Below, in pieces: positions 1 through 6,200 of a stretch of 9,189 nt of DNA (its first letter is position 1; every line of letters begins with the position of its first letter). Both the position numbers and the translations under genes were made by a program. The notes beneath the pieces were generated by a model. The model saw only the letters and a program-made list of their open reading frames with translations, made no database searches and was not told the origin of the DNA. Source of the stretch: Weeksellaceae bacterium (GTDB lineage Bacteria > Bacteroidota > Bacteroidia > Flavobacteriales > Weeksellaceae); NCBI GenBank assembly GCA_028694715.1, contig JAQVKJ010000029.1, positions 1 to 9,189 on the forward strand, in the 5' to 3' direction.

Positions 1-1
1 T

Positions 2-20
2 AAAATTACAAAATAATTTT
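2..20. repeat. AT-only inverted repeat, 7-base arms
   Basis: AAAATTA (2-8) and TAATTTT (14-20) are perfect reverse complements separated by a five-base spacer. The second arm ends in four T, so on the + strand this could be a weak terminator-like element of an upstream gene. With no G or C in the stem, it could also be chance in AT-rich sequence. Confidence 0.4.
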
Positions 21-27
21 GCGAAAG

Positions 28-51
28 CCGTATATTTGGGGAAATATATGG
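28..51. repeat. Hairpin with 10-bp stem and GGGG loop
   Basis: The arms CCGTATATTT (28-37) and AAATATATGG (42-51) pair over ten positions, including one G-U wobble, around a GGGG loop (38-41). A perfect TATATTT/AAATATA core is flanked by two G-C pairs. No T-run follows directly, so it is not a canonical intrinsic terminator. It could be a 3'-end stabilising hairpin of an upstream transcript or a protein-binding palindrome. Confidence 0.5.
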
Positions 52-228
52 GATGCATAATTTTCCGAAGTTCAAAACATTGGAAAAATCCTGTAAGCCG
101 AACTCAATCCGATTTGGATACAAATATTTTAAGATGAACTTTTTTGCAATGCCAGATTCCATTTATTTTTTTGTTCTTTGTTAATTCAATGTGAACGATT
201 ATATCATCAATAATATAAAATCAAAAAA

Positions 229-873
229 ATGAGTTTTTTTTCAAAACAATTGGAGAGTTACCTTGACAATCATTATACCCGCGAAGCTGATTTGTTGAAA
301 AGCTTAGAAAGAGAAACATTTCAGAAAACCACCCAACCACAAATGCTTTCTGGTGGTTACCAAGGTCGCTTGCTCAGCCCGATTTCAAAAATTGTCCAAC
401 CCAAAAACATTCTTGAAATCGGTATGTTCACGGGTTATTCAACACTTTGTTTGGCTGAGGGGCTTCAGAAAGACGGAAAAATTGTGAGCATTGACAGGAA
501 TGAAGAATTGCTATATCTGGTCAAAAAATATTTTGAAGCTTCGGAATATTCAAATCAAATAGAAATCAAAATCGGGAATGCGATTGAAGTAATGGATGAA
601 CTTGATTTGCATGACTTTGATTTGTTTTTTATTGATGCCGACAAAAGCAATTATATCAACTATTATGAAAAGATAGTGAATGTCGCAAAACCAGGCGCAA
701 TCCTACTGGCTGACAATGTTTTGTGGTATGGGAAAGTGCTGGCTGAAACTGCTTCTGGCGACAAGGATACTGAAATTTTGAAGCGATTCAACCAAAATTT
801 GGCAATGGATGAAAGAGTAGAAATGCTGATATTGCCCATCAGAGACGGCATTAGTTTGGTCAGGAAACGCTGA
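229..873 (+). CDS. SAM-dependent O-methyltransferase (caffeoyl-CoA/catechol O-methyltransferase-like)
   Basis: This 214-residue class I methyltransferase belongs to the metal-dependent COMT/CCoAOMT-like family (Methyltransf_3). Visible motifs are the SAM-binding glycine-rich loop ILEIGMFTGYST (61-72), an acidic residue after the second strand for the ribose hydroxyls (SIDRN, Asp89), and FIDADKSNY (134-142). LLADNVLWYG (159-168) completes the set. By family analogy, Asp136, Asp162 and Asn163 would bind a divalent metal and Lys139 would be the catalytic lysine. Length is normal for bacterial members and there is no signal peptide, so it should be cytoplasmic. The substrate cannot be told: relatives act on small catechol-like molecules, and the YrrM/TrmR branch methylates 5-hydroxyuridine in tRNA. 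The ATG at 229 has an A-rich leader and no Shine-Dalgarno. The gene lies 108 bases upstream of the NlpC/P60 gene, which has its own promoter. Confidence 0.9.
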   Translation: MSFFSKQLESYLDNHYTREADLLKSLERETFQKTTQPQMLSGGYQGRLLSPISKIVQPKNILEIGMFTGYSTLCLAEGLQKDGKIVSIDRNEELLYLVKKYFEASEYSNQIEIKIGNAIEVMDELDLHDFDLFFIDADKSNYINYYEKIVNVAKPGAILLADNVLWYGKVLAETASGDKDTEILKRFNQNLAMDERVEMLILPIRDGISLVRKR

Positions 874-904
874 ATTCATTATCGGCATTTCGGAAAACTC
901 CCGT

Positions 905-926
905 ATTTGTCCGACAAATGATTTTT
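905..926 (+). terminator. Weak intrinsic terminator candidate after the methyltransferase
   Basis: ATTTGT (905-910) and ACAAAT (914-919) form a perfect 6-bp stem with a CCG loop, followed after two bases by five T (922-926). The stem has only one G-C pair, so efficiency would be low. The T-run overlaps the -33 element of the next promoter, so termination and re-initiation signals share bases. Confidence 0.35.
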
Positions 927-951
927 GATGAAATAATTTTGTGTACTTTTG
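925..951 (+). promoter_or_regulatory. Bacteroidota-type promoter for the NlpC/P60 gene
   Basis: TACTTTTG (944-951) matches the Bacteroidota -7 consensus TAnnTTTG perfectly, and TTG at 925-927 is a -33 candidate. The spacing of 16 bases is slightly shorter than usual. Transcription would start near 957, giving a leader of about 25 bases before the ATG at 982. Confidence 0.6.
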
Positions 952-964
952 AAGCGTATAAAAT

Positions 965-983
965 ATTAATTGAACGAATTAAT
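965..983 (+). repeat. Inverted repeat covering the NlpC/P60 start codon
   Basis: ATTAATT (965-971) and AATTAAT (977-983) are perfect 7-base reverse complements with a GAACG spacer. The second arm includes the A and T of the ATG at 982. It could be an operator, or a weak all-AU RNA hairpin over the start codon. The low G-C content means chance is possible. Confidence 0.4.
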
Positions 984-1743
984 GGAATACGCAGTTTGTC
1001 AGCTTGGTGCAGCAGCAGTCAGAGCTGAAGATTCAGACCGGTCTGAAATGGTTACCCAGATATTGTTTGGCGAGAAAGTACTGATAACCGAGACAAAGAA
1101 CAACTGGATCAGAATCAAGGCCGATTTTGACAGCTACGAAGGCTGGGCGGACAAAAAACAGTTCATCGAGTTGAACGAAGAAGCTTATCAGCAAATCGGT
1201 AACGGACCCTACACTTCAGATATTTTTAATCTTGCCCTTGACGGCAATCAGCCGATGGTATTGCCGATGGGGGCATCACTGCCAAATATCAAGGACGATA
1301 AAATCTTTCTGGGTGACAAGAAATTTTTATATCATGGTGAAATAGAAGAAAATGATTTGACTAAATCTGAATTGACTCGCTTGGCACAATTGTATTTGAA
1401 TACACCTTATCTGTGGGGTGGAAAATCAAATTTTGGTATTGATTGTTCAGGATTGACCCAACAGGTTTATAAGTACGCAGGCAAACAAATCCCCAGAGAC
1501 GCTTTTCAGCAAGCTGAACTTGGTGAAACACTGAGTTTTGTTGAAGAGGCCGAAGCCGGTGATTTGGCTTTCTTCGACAATGCCGAAGGAAAAATCATTC
1601 ATGTGGGCATCCTTCTTAATGACAATAAAATCATCCATGCCCACGGCAGAGTCAGAATTGACCCGATTGATTCCACCGGAATTTTCAACACAGATGCACA
1701 ATTGTATTCACACAAACTGAGAGTCATCAAAAGAATTCTTTGA
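982..1743 (+). CDS. SH3b-NlpC/P60 (C40) murein-peptide hydrolase
   Basis: This 253-residue cysteine peptidase would cleave gamma-D-glutamyl-diamino-acid bonds in peptidoglycan peptides. An N-terminal bacterial SH3-like domain (about 1-62, including AVRAEDSDRSEMVTQILFGE and GWADK) is followed by an NlpC/P60 domain (about 127-253). The catalytic Cys155 lies in DCSG (154-157), His207 in HVGI, and His219 in IIHAHGRVRID is the likely third residue. PRDAFQQ (171-177) is also typical. No signal peptide is visible, so it is probably cytoplasmic and acts in recycling of imported muropeptides, like Bacillus YkfC. A TTG at 970 would add four residues, but ATG 982 is preferred because related proteins begin just before the Y(A/G)(V/I)C motif. 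The gene has its own promoter (925-951) and lies 188 bases before mreB. Confidence 0.9.
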   Translation: MEYAVCQLGAAAVRAEDSDRSEMVTQILFGEKVLITETKNNWIRIKADFDSYEGWADKKQFIELNEEAYQQIGNGPYTSDIFNLALDGNQPMVLPMGASLPNIKDDKIFLGDKKFLYHGEIEENDLTKSELTRLAQLYLNTPYLWGGKSNFGIDCSGLTQQVYKYAGKQIPRDAFQQAELGETLSFVEEAEAGDLAFFDNAEGKIIHVGILLNDNKIIHAHGRVRIDPIDSTGIFNTDAQLYSHKLRVIKRIL

Positions 1744-1785
1744 CAGAATTGATTGTCTTTCTTGTGCTCACTGAATCAGTAAGAT

Positions 1786-1802
1786 AAGCGTTTTATGCAT
1801 TT
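1786..1802 (+). repeat. Direct repeat copy 1, upstream of mreB
   Basis: AAGCGTTTTATGCATTT matches the copy at 1846-1863 in 16 of 18 aligned columns (one gap, one mismatch). The starts of the two copies are 60 bases apart, close to a whole number of helical turns. This is a candidate regulator-binding site, at about -111 to -95 from the inferred mreB transcription start. Confidence 0.45.
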
Positions 1803-1823
1803 GATTTCGTCCAATGACTCACA

Positions 1824-1841
1824 AAAAAAATTAATTTTTTT
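1824..1841. repeat. Perfect 18-base AT palindrome
   Basis: Seven A, TTAA, then seven T form a perfect palindrome centred between 1832 and 1833. It lies between the two direct repeat copies and centres about 64 bases upstream of the inferred mreB transcription start. It could be an A-tract bend, a protein-binding site, or a weak bidirectional termination element for the upstream gene. Confidence 0.45.
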
Positions 1842-1845
1842 GAAA

Positions 1846-1863
1846 AAGCGATTTTATGCTTTT
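1846..1863 (+). repeat. Direct repeat copy 2, next to the mreB promoter
   Basis: AAGCGATTTTATGCTTTT is the second copy of the repeat at 1786-1802. It ends about 20 bases before the mreB -7 element, where a -33 box would be expected, at about -51 to -34 from the inferred start. An activator bound here could compensate for the poor -33 element. Confidence 0.45.
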
Positions 1864-1883
1864 AATACTCGTTATAAAATTCA

Positions 1884-1891
1884 TATTTTTG
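1884..1891 (+). promoter_or_regulatory. -7 element of the mreB operon promoter
   Basis: TATTTTTG is a perfect match to the Bacteroidota -7 consensus TAnnTTTG. At the usual spacing (about 1862-1864) there is only TTT/TTA, not TTG, so the -33 element is weak. Transcription would start near 1897, giving a leader of about 35 bases before the mreB ATG at 1932. An AAAGGA purine stretch (1916-1921) ten bases before the ATG may help ribosome binding. Confidence 0.6.
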
Positions 1892-1931
1892 TACACACTT
1901 AGCATGAACAGGCATAAAGGAATTGATTTAG

Positions 1932-2957
1932 ATGAAGTTATTTAATTTTTTCACCCAAGATGTGGCAATAGATTTGGGAACAGCCAACACATTGATTATC
2001 CACAACAACAAAGTAGTCATCGACAGTCCGTCGATTGTGGCCATAGATAGGCGCACCAATAAAGTCATTGCTGTAGGCGAAAAGGCCAAGCATATGCAGG
2101 GCAAAACCCATGACGATATCAAAACAATCAGACCCCTCAAAGACGGTGTGATTGCAGATTTTGAAGCTTCTGAGTACATGATTCGTGAATTCATCAAACA
2201 GATTCCCGGCATCAAAGGCAAATTTTTTTCACCCTCACTCAGAATTGTAATTTGTATTCCTTCGGGGATTACTGAGGTAGAAAAGCGGGCGGTGAAGGAT
2301 TCTGCCGCCCATGTTAACGCAAAAGATGTCCGACTGATATATGAACCCATGGCTGCTGCAGTTGGTGTAGGCATCGATGTGCAACTGCCCAAAGGAAACA
2401 TGATTATTGACATAGGGGGTGGAACTTCAGAAATCGCAGTCATTGCGCTTGGTGGTATCGTTTGTGATAAATCGGTGAAAATCGCTGGAGATGTATTTAC
2501 CAACGACATCGCATATTATCTGAGAAGCCACCACAATTTGTACATTGGTGAACGGACAGCTGAGAATGTGAAAATTCAGGTGGGTGCCGCCATTGAAGAA
2601 CTTGAAAACGAACCCGAAGACATGGCGGTGCAGGGGAGAGACCTCATTACAGGTAAACCCAAGGAAATCACTGTCAATTATAAAGAAATAGCCCGAGCAC
2701 TCGATAAATCAATTCTCAGAATAGAAGATGCAGTGATGGAAACCCTCTCACAGACACCGCCAGAACTGGCCGCCGATATTTATAATACAGGAATTTATCT
2801 GGCCGGCGGAGGTTCCATGCTTCGCGGATTGGACAAAAGATTGTCCAAAAAAACCGGACTGCCGGTATTCATCGCTGACGACCCGCTGAGAGCCGTGGTG
2901 AGAGGAACCGGTATTGCACTGAAGAATCTTGAGAAGTTTACTTTCTTAATGAAATAA
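1932..2957 (+). CDS. mreB: Rod-shape-determining actin-like protein MreB
   Basis: This 341-residue bacterial actin forms membrane-bound antiparallel filaments that guide lateral peptidoglycan synthesis. The ATP-binding signatures are in order: phosphate-1 DLGTANT (14-20), the YEPMAAAVG segment with the likely catalytic Glu138, phosphate-2 DIGGGTSE (160-167) and adenosine motif AGGGSMLRGL (291-300). The hydrophobic N-terminus MKLFNFF is the usual membrane-binding amphipathic segment and supports the ATG at 1932. Length is normal for the family. It is the first gene of the operon, behind the promoter at 1884-1891, and mreC begins six bases after its stop. Identification is essentially certain from the motifs and the neighbouring mreCD-mrdA-rodA genes. 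Confidence 0.98.
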   Translation: MKLFNFFTQDVAIDLGTANTLIIHNNKVVIDSPSIVAIDRRTNKVIAVGEKAKHMQGKTHDDIKTIRPLKDGVIADFEASEYMIREFIKQIPGIKGKFFSPSLRIVICIPSGITEVEKRAVKDSAAHVNAKDVRLIYEPMAAAVGVGIDVQLPKGNMIIDIGGGTSEIAVIALGGIVCDKSVKIAGDVFTNDIAYYLRSHHNLYIGERTAENVKIQVGAAIEELENEPEDMAVQGRDLITGKPKEITVNYKEIARALDKSILRIEDAVMETLSQTPPELAADIYNTGIYLAGGGSMLRGLDKRLSKKTGLPVFIADDPLRAVVRGTGIALKNLEKFTFLMK

Positions 2958-2963
2958 TTGATT

Positions 2964-3809
2964 ATGCAATTCATCCTCAAACCCATCATCAGGAATGGAT
3001 TGTTTTTGTTTTATATTTTGCTTTCGCTGACCGCCTTTTTGTTTATTTTTAGGAACAAGGTGTATCACAAAGCATTATTGGACAAGACAAGTACCCAAAT
3101 CAGCGGTTTTGTGGACCAAAAAATTGCTTACCTCACCCATTACACCAATCTGAAAGAAAACAACCGTGAACTTCAAAATGCCAATGCGCAACTGAGAAAG
3201 GAATTGGAGAAGCTAAAGTCCGAAAGGGCAGAATCAGACACATTGAGGGGGCCTGTCAGTAATCTTGAATTCTATCAGACATACAGCTTTCTGCCAGTGG
3301 AAGTCATTAACAATTCGGTGATGAAGGAACACAACTACATCACCATCAACAAAGGCAGCCGACAGGGAATCAAAAAAGGAATGGGTGTAATCTCGGCCAA
3401 CGGAGTGGTGGGATATGTACTCAAAACCTCAGAAAATTACTCAAGGCTGATGTCCAGTCTGAACAAGGATGCCCGTGTAACTGTTCAAATCAGAGGCGAC
3501 AAGCATTTTGGTACTCTGGTCTGGGACGGCAAAGATCCTCGTTATGCCCAACTGATGGAAATTCCCAAGTACATTGAAGTCAGCAAGGGAGATACGATTG
3601 AAACCGATGGAAAATCGGGGGTGATACCGGGAGGGATAATGGTAGGAACAGTAGCAGGTTCCAAAATCAATGACATCACCGGTGAACTGGATATCCAGGT
3701 GAAACTCAAAGAAGATTTTGCGAGACTCCGTTATGCTCAAGTAGTATTTAATCTTCAGCGAAAAGAAATTATGGAAGTTGAAAAAGACAGTGTGAATGCT
3801 CAACCTTAG
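2964..3809 (+). CDS. mreC: Rod-shape-determining protein MreC
   Basis: This 281-residue bitopic inner-membrane protein links MreB and MreD to PBP2 and is thought to switch PBP2-RodA into the active state. A short cytoplasmic N-terminus leads to one membrane helix (about 11-29), a coiled coil rich in Lys, Glu, Asn and Gln (about 60-94), and the periplasmic double beta-barrel domain (about 107-270). The hallmark is TINKGSRQGIKKGMGVIS (127-144) followed by GVVGYV. A second typical segment is GDTIETDG(K)SGVIPGG around 209-224. The start is taken as ATG 2964, six bases after the mreB stop. A TTG at 2958 would add two residues and is less likely. There is no clear Shine-Dalgarno, as is common in this phylum. 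The 3' end overlaps mreD by 14 bases. Confidence 0.95.
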   Translation: MQFILKPIIRNGLFLFYILLSLTAFLFIFRNKVYHKALLDKTSTQISGFVDQKIAYLTHYTNLKENNRELQNANAQLRKELEKLKSERAESDTLRGPVSNLEFYQTYSFLPVEVINNSVMKEHNYITINKGSRQGIKKGMGVISANGVVGYVLKTSENYSRLMSSLNKDARVTVQIRGDKHFGTLVWDGKDPRYAQLMEIPKYIEVSKGDTIETDGKSGVIPGGIMVGTVAGSKINDITGELDIQVKLKEDFARLRYAQVVFNLQRKEIMEVEKDSVNAQP

Positions 3810-4311
3810 GTTCATTTATAATCTCATTTTGATTGGTTTTCTGGTGTTCATCCAGATTTTTCTGTTTGATAAATTATCTTTCAAACAGATAGCCGTACCC
3901 TATGTTTACATTCTATTTATATTGCTCTATCCAACAGGAAGAAACAGATTTCTGTTCCTCACACTCTGTTTCTTGCTGGGCTGGGGAGTGGATGTTTTTG
4001 AAAACACAGGTGGAATACATGCATTCAGCTGTATTACCATTGCACTGATCAGAAAACCATTAATTAGAATGGTCTCAGGTCTTAAATTTTTCGAAATTGA
4101 AGATTTCAGGTTCAGTGATTTCAATGCAATGCAATGGATAATGTACACCCTGCCAATGGTTTTTATTCATCATTTCCTTTTGTTTTTTATTGAAAGCTTT
4201 TCGTTTGTCAACATTGATAAGGTCCTGCTAAGAACAATTTACTGTTCTTTGTTCACATTAATTTTTGTATATTCCTACCTGATTTTATTCAGAAAGAGAG
4301 CTGAGCGATGA
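3796..4311 (+). CDS. mreD: Rod-shape-determining membrane protein MreD
   Basis: This 171-residue polytopic inner-membrane protein is a partner of MreC in the elongasome. Hydrophobic segments lie at about 7-25, 34-47, 52-66, 73-85, 114-131 and 144-165. GWGVDVFENTGGIHAF (62-77) corresponds to the conserved MreD G-x-x-x-D-x-F motif region, the best family signature in this fast-evolving protein. Its start codon lies inside the end of mreC (14-base overlap), and its stop overlaps the mrdA start in an ATGA arrangement. Position between mreC and mrdA makes the assignment secure despite low sequence conservation. Basic residues at the C-terminus (RKRAER) suggest a cytoplasmic tail. Confidence 0.92.
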   Translation: MLNLRFIYNLILIGFLVFIQIFLFDKLSFKQIAVPYVYILFILLYPTGRNRFLFLTLCFLLGWGVDVFENTGGIHAFSCITIALIRKPLIRMVSGLKFFEIEDFRFSDFNAMQWIMYTLPMVFIHHFLLFFIESFSFVNIDKVLLRTIYCSLFTLIFVYSYLILFRKRAER

Positions 4312-6200
4312 AGAAAGTTTATGTAATCAATGCAGTGGTGTTGATGATCATTGGGTTGTTTGTCTGGCGTCTCTACTATCTTCAGCTTTCAACAGACAGA
4401 TACAAACTCAATGCAATCAATACTTCTGTCAAACAAGAGGTGCTTTTTCCCAACCGTGGCGATATTCTTGACCGCAAAGGAAAACTTTTGGTGAGCAATA
4501 CTTATTCATACGAACTTGACGTAGTTCCAGCGATGATTAACGCCGATTTTGATACGGTTTCCTTCTGCAAACTGGCGGGCATTGAAGTCGTGGAATTCAA
4601 AGAAAGGATGGAGCAAATCAAACAGGAAAAATTCTTCAGGGCACTCTCGCCTTATCCATTGGTAAAAAATGTTTCAAGAGAAAATTATGCGAGAATTCAA
4701 GAACAACTGTACCTCTATCCTTCGATTTCAATTGTTAAAAGACCCGAACGACAATACTTGGTACATTCTGCAGGAAATATTCTCGGTTACATCAACGAAG
4801 CCAACGAAGCCTACATCAAATCCGATTCTGATTATTACCAACCGGGAGATTTGGTGGGCATAGCAGGAGTAGAAAAATCTTATGAAAAAGTACTGAGAGG
4901 AGTCAAAGGTGTCAGGAATTACATCGCCGACCGGATGATGAAACCAGTGGGTTCATACAAAGACGGTGAATTTGACAAACCCGCAAAAACCGGACAGTCG
5001 ATTACATTGACCATCGATTATGAACTACAACATTATGCCGAAAAGCTGCTACAAAACAAAAGAGGTGCCATCGTAGCCATCGACCCCAAAACAGGCGAAA
5101 TCCTCGCAATGGCCTCCGCACCAACGGTCGATCCGAACCGTTTCCTGAATTCTACAGACAGAACAGCCTTGCTGAGAGATACGATTACAATGGCCAATTT
5201 TGACCGTGCCACACAAGGGACTTATCCGCCCGGTTCAATTTTTAAGTTAGTGACAGGCCTCGCCGCACAACAGATGGGAGTCATCACCGATTCCACTACT
5301 TATGTGTGCAGACACGGATTTCAATACGGACGACTGAGGATTGCCTGCCATTGCGGACAGTATTATCGCCCCATTGACTTGAAACTCGCCATTGCCAAAT
5401 CCTGTAACAATTATTTTTCTGAGGCCTACCGCGACATGATTGCCAAATATCCCGAAGACTATGCCAAAGGAATGGAAGAATGGAGGGCTATTATGAACAG
5501 CATGGGACTTGGTGTTTATCTGAACAACGACTTGGCAGTCGGAAGTTCGGGACTGATTCCGTCTGCTAAAATGTATGACAATCGGTACGGAGAAGGAAAC
5601 TGGACACCTTACCAGATGATTTTTAATGGAATGGGACAAGGAGACATTTCACTCACTCCACTGCAGATGGCCAATTTCATGTCAATCATTGCCAATCACG
5701 GCAGCTTCTATACCCCGCACATTGTCAAAGAAATTGATGGCCAGCCAATCAATGATCCTCGTTTTACAGAACTAAAAAAATCAATGATCCAGCCCAAATA
5801 TTTTCTTCCGGTCATAGAAGGAATGAGGGATGCCTTTATCAACGGAACTGCCAGACAATACCGAACCACAGCATTTACCCAAGCAGGTAAAACCGGAACC
5901 GCTGAGAATCCGCATGGACAAGACCATTCCGTATTTTCATTGATGGCACCGGTGGAAGACCCACAAATCGTGGTGGCTGTCATCGTGGAAAACGGGTACT
6001 GGGGAGCCAGATGGGCAGCACCCATGGCGAGTCTGATTGCCGAAAAATACATCACGGATACCATTGAAAGAACAGCAATTGAAAAAAGAATGATGACAGG
6101 TGACCTGACTTCGGAATACGAAAAACAGTGGATTACCTATTTGAAGCGAAAAGGCTGGTATGTTGAACCCGAAATCAAGGACAGTGCTAAATCAGAGTAG
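4308..6200 (+). CDS. mrdA: Penicillin-binding protein 2, elongasome DD-transpeptidase
   Basis: This 630-residue class B PBP cross-links nascent side-wall peptidoglycan made by RodA. An N-terminal membrane anchor (about 4-22) precedes the pedestal motif RGDILDRKGKLLVSN (50-64) and the GVEKSYE..LRG segment (187-198). The transpeptidase domain starts near 250 (GAIVAIDPKTGEILAMAS). Its active site holds SxxK (Ser310, Lys313 in PPGSIFK), SxN (Ser365-Cys-Asn367) and KTGTAE (528-533). Between SxxK and SxN lies a Cys/His-rich stretch (Cys334, His336, Cys347, His348, Cys349, then Cys366), possibly a metal site like the zinc site described in some PBP2 proteins; this is inference. Length is near the 633 residues of E. 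coli PBP2. Its ATG overlaps the mreD stop by four bases, suggesting translational coupling, and its end overlaps rodA. Confidence 0.96.
   Translation: MKKVYVINAVVLMIIGLFVWRLYYLQLSTDRYKLNAINTSVKQEVLFPNRGDILDRKGKLLVSNTYSYELDVVPAMINADFDTVSFCKLAGIEVVEFKERMEQIKQEKFFRALSPYPLVKNVSRENYARIQEQLYLYPSISIVKRPERQYLVHSAGNILGYINEANEAYIKSDSDYYQPGDLVGIAGVEKSYEKVLRGVKGVRNYIADRMMKPVGSYKDGEFDKPAKTGQSITLTIDYELQHYAEKLLQNKRGAIVAIDPKTGEILAMASAPTVDPNRFLNSTDRTALLRDTITMANFDRATQGTYPPGSIFKLVTGLAAQQMGVITDSTTYVCRHGFQYGRLRIACHCGQYYRPIDLKLAIAKSCNNYFSEAYRDMIAKYPEDYAKGMEEWRAIMNSMGLGVYLNNDLAVGSSGLIPSAKMYDNRYGEGNWTPYQMIFNGMGQGDISLTPLQMANFMSIIANHGSFYTPHIVKEIDGQPINDPRFTELKKSMIQPKYFLPVIEGMRDAFINGTARQYRTTAFTQAGKTGTAENPHGQDHSVFSLMAPVEDPQIVVAVIVENGYWGARWAAPMASLIAEKYITDTIERTAIEKRMMTGDLTSEYEKQWITYLKRKGWYVEPEIKDSAKSE

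Larger units (their letters stand above)
1..228. other. Non-coding left edge with two inverted repeats
   Basis: No convincing gene is seen in these bases. The first 51 bases hold two inverted repeats, listed separately. The remainder is AT-rich and plain. I see no good promoter of the TTG-N(about 19)-TAnnTTTG type placed to drive the methyltransferase gene at 229. One perfect TAnnTTTG match (31-38) lies about 190 bases upstream of that gene, has no -33 partner at usual spacing, and sits inside a hairpin stem. The left end is probably the 3' flank of an upstream gene outside the window. Confidence 0.6.
1744..1931. other. Structured intergenic region upstream of mreB
   Basis: This 188-base stretch separates the NlpC/P60 gene from the rod-shape operon. 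It holds an ACTGA-A-TCAGT mini-palindrome (1770-1780), two copies of an AAGCG(A)TTTTATGC repeat (1786-1802 and 1846-1863), an 18-base AT palindrome (1824-1841) and a perfect -7 element (1884-1891). I see no strong G-C hairpin with T-run that would be a clear terminator for the upstream gene. Confidence 0.6.

Noticed and set aside
48..137. A 29-codon frame starting at ATG 48
   Set aside because: It has no promoter with proper spacing, no ribosome binding site and no recognisable protein feature. A frame this short is expected by chance.
173..207. Possible promoter for the methyltransferase gene
   Set aside because: GTTCTTTG (173-180) and TATATCAT (200-207) are poor matches to TAnnTTTG, and no -33 partner fits well.
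970..981. TTG at 970 as the NlpC/P60 start
   Set aside because: It would add four residues not expected in the family, and ATG 982 gives the usual N-terminus just before the SH3b domain.
1742..1780. Terminator for the NlpC/P60 gene from GACA/TGTC or ACTGA/TCAGT repeats
   Set aside because: The stems are only four or five base pairs and are not followed by a proper T-run.
1928..2509. A long 193-codon frame on the minus strand opposite mreB
   Set aside because: It lies entirely antisense to a certain, highly conserved gene and has no recognisable protein features. It is a codon-bias shadow.
2958..2963. TTG at 2958 as the mreC start
   Set aside because: It directly abuts the mreB stop and adds only two residues. 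ATG at 2964 is a better start and fits relatives.
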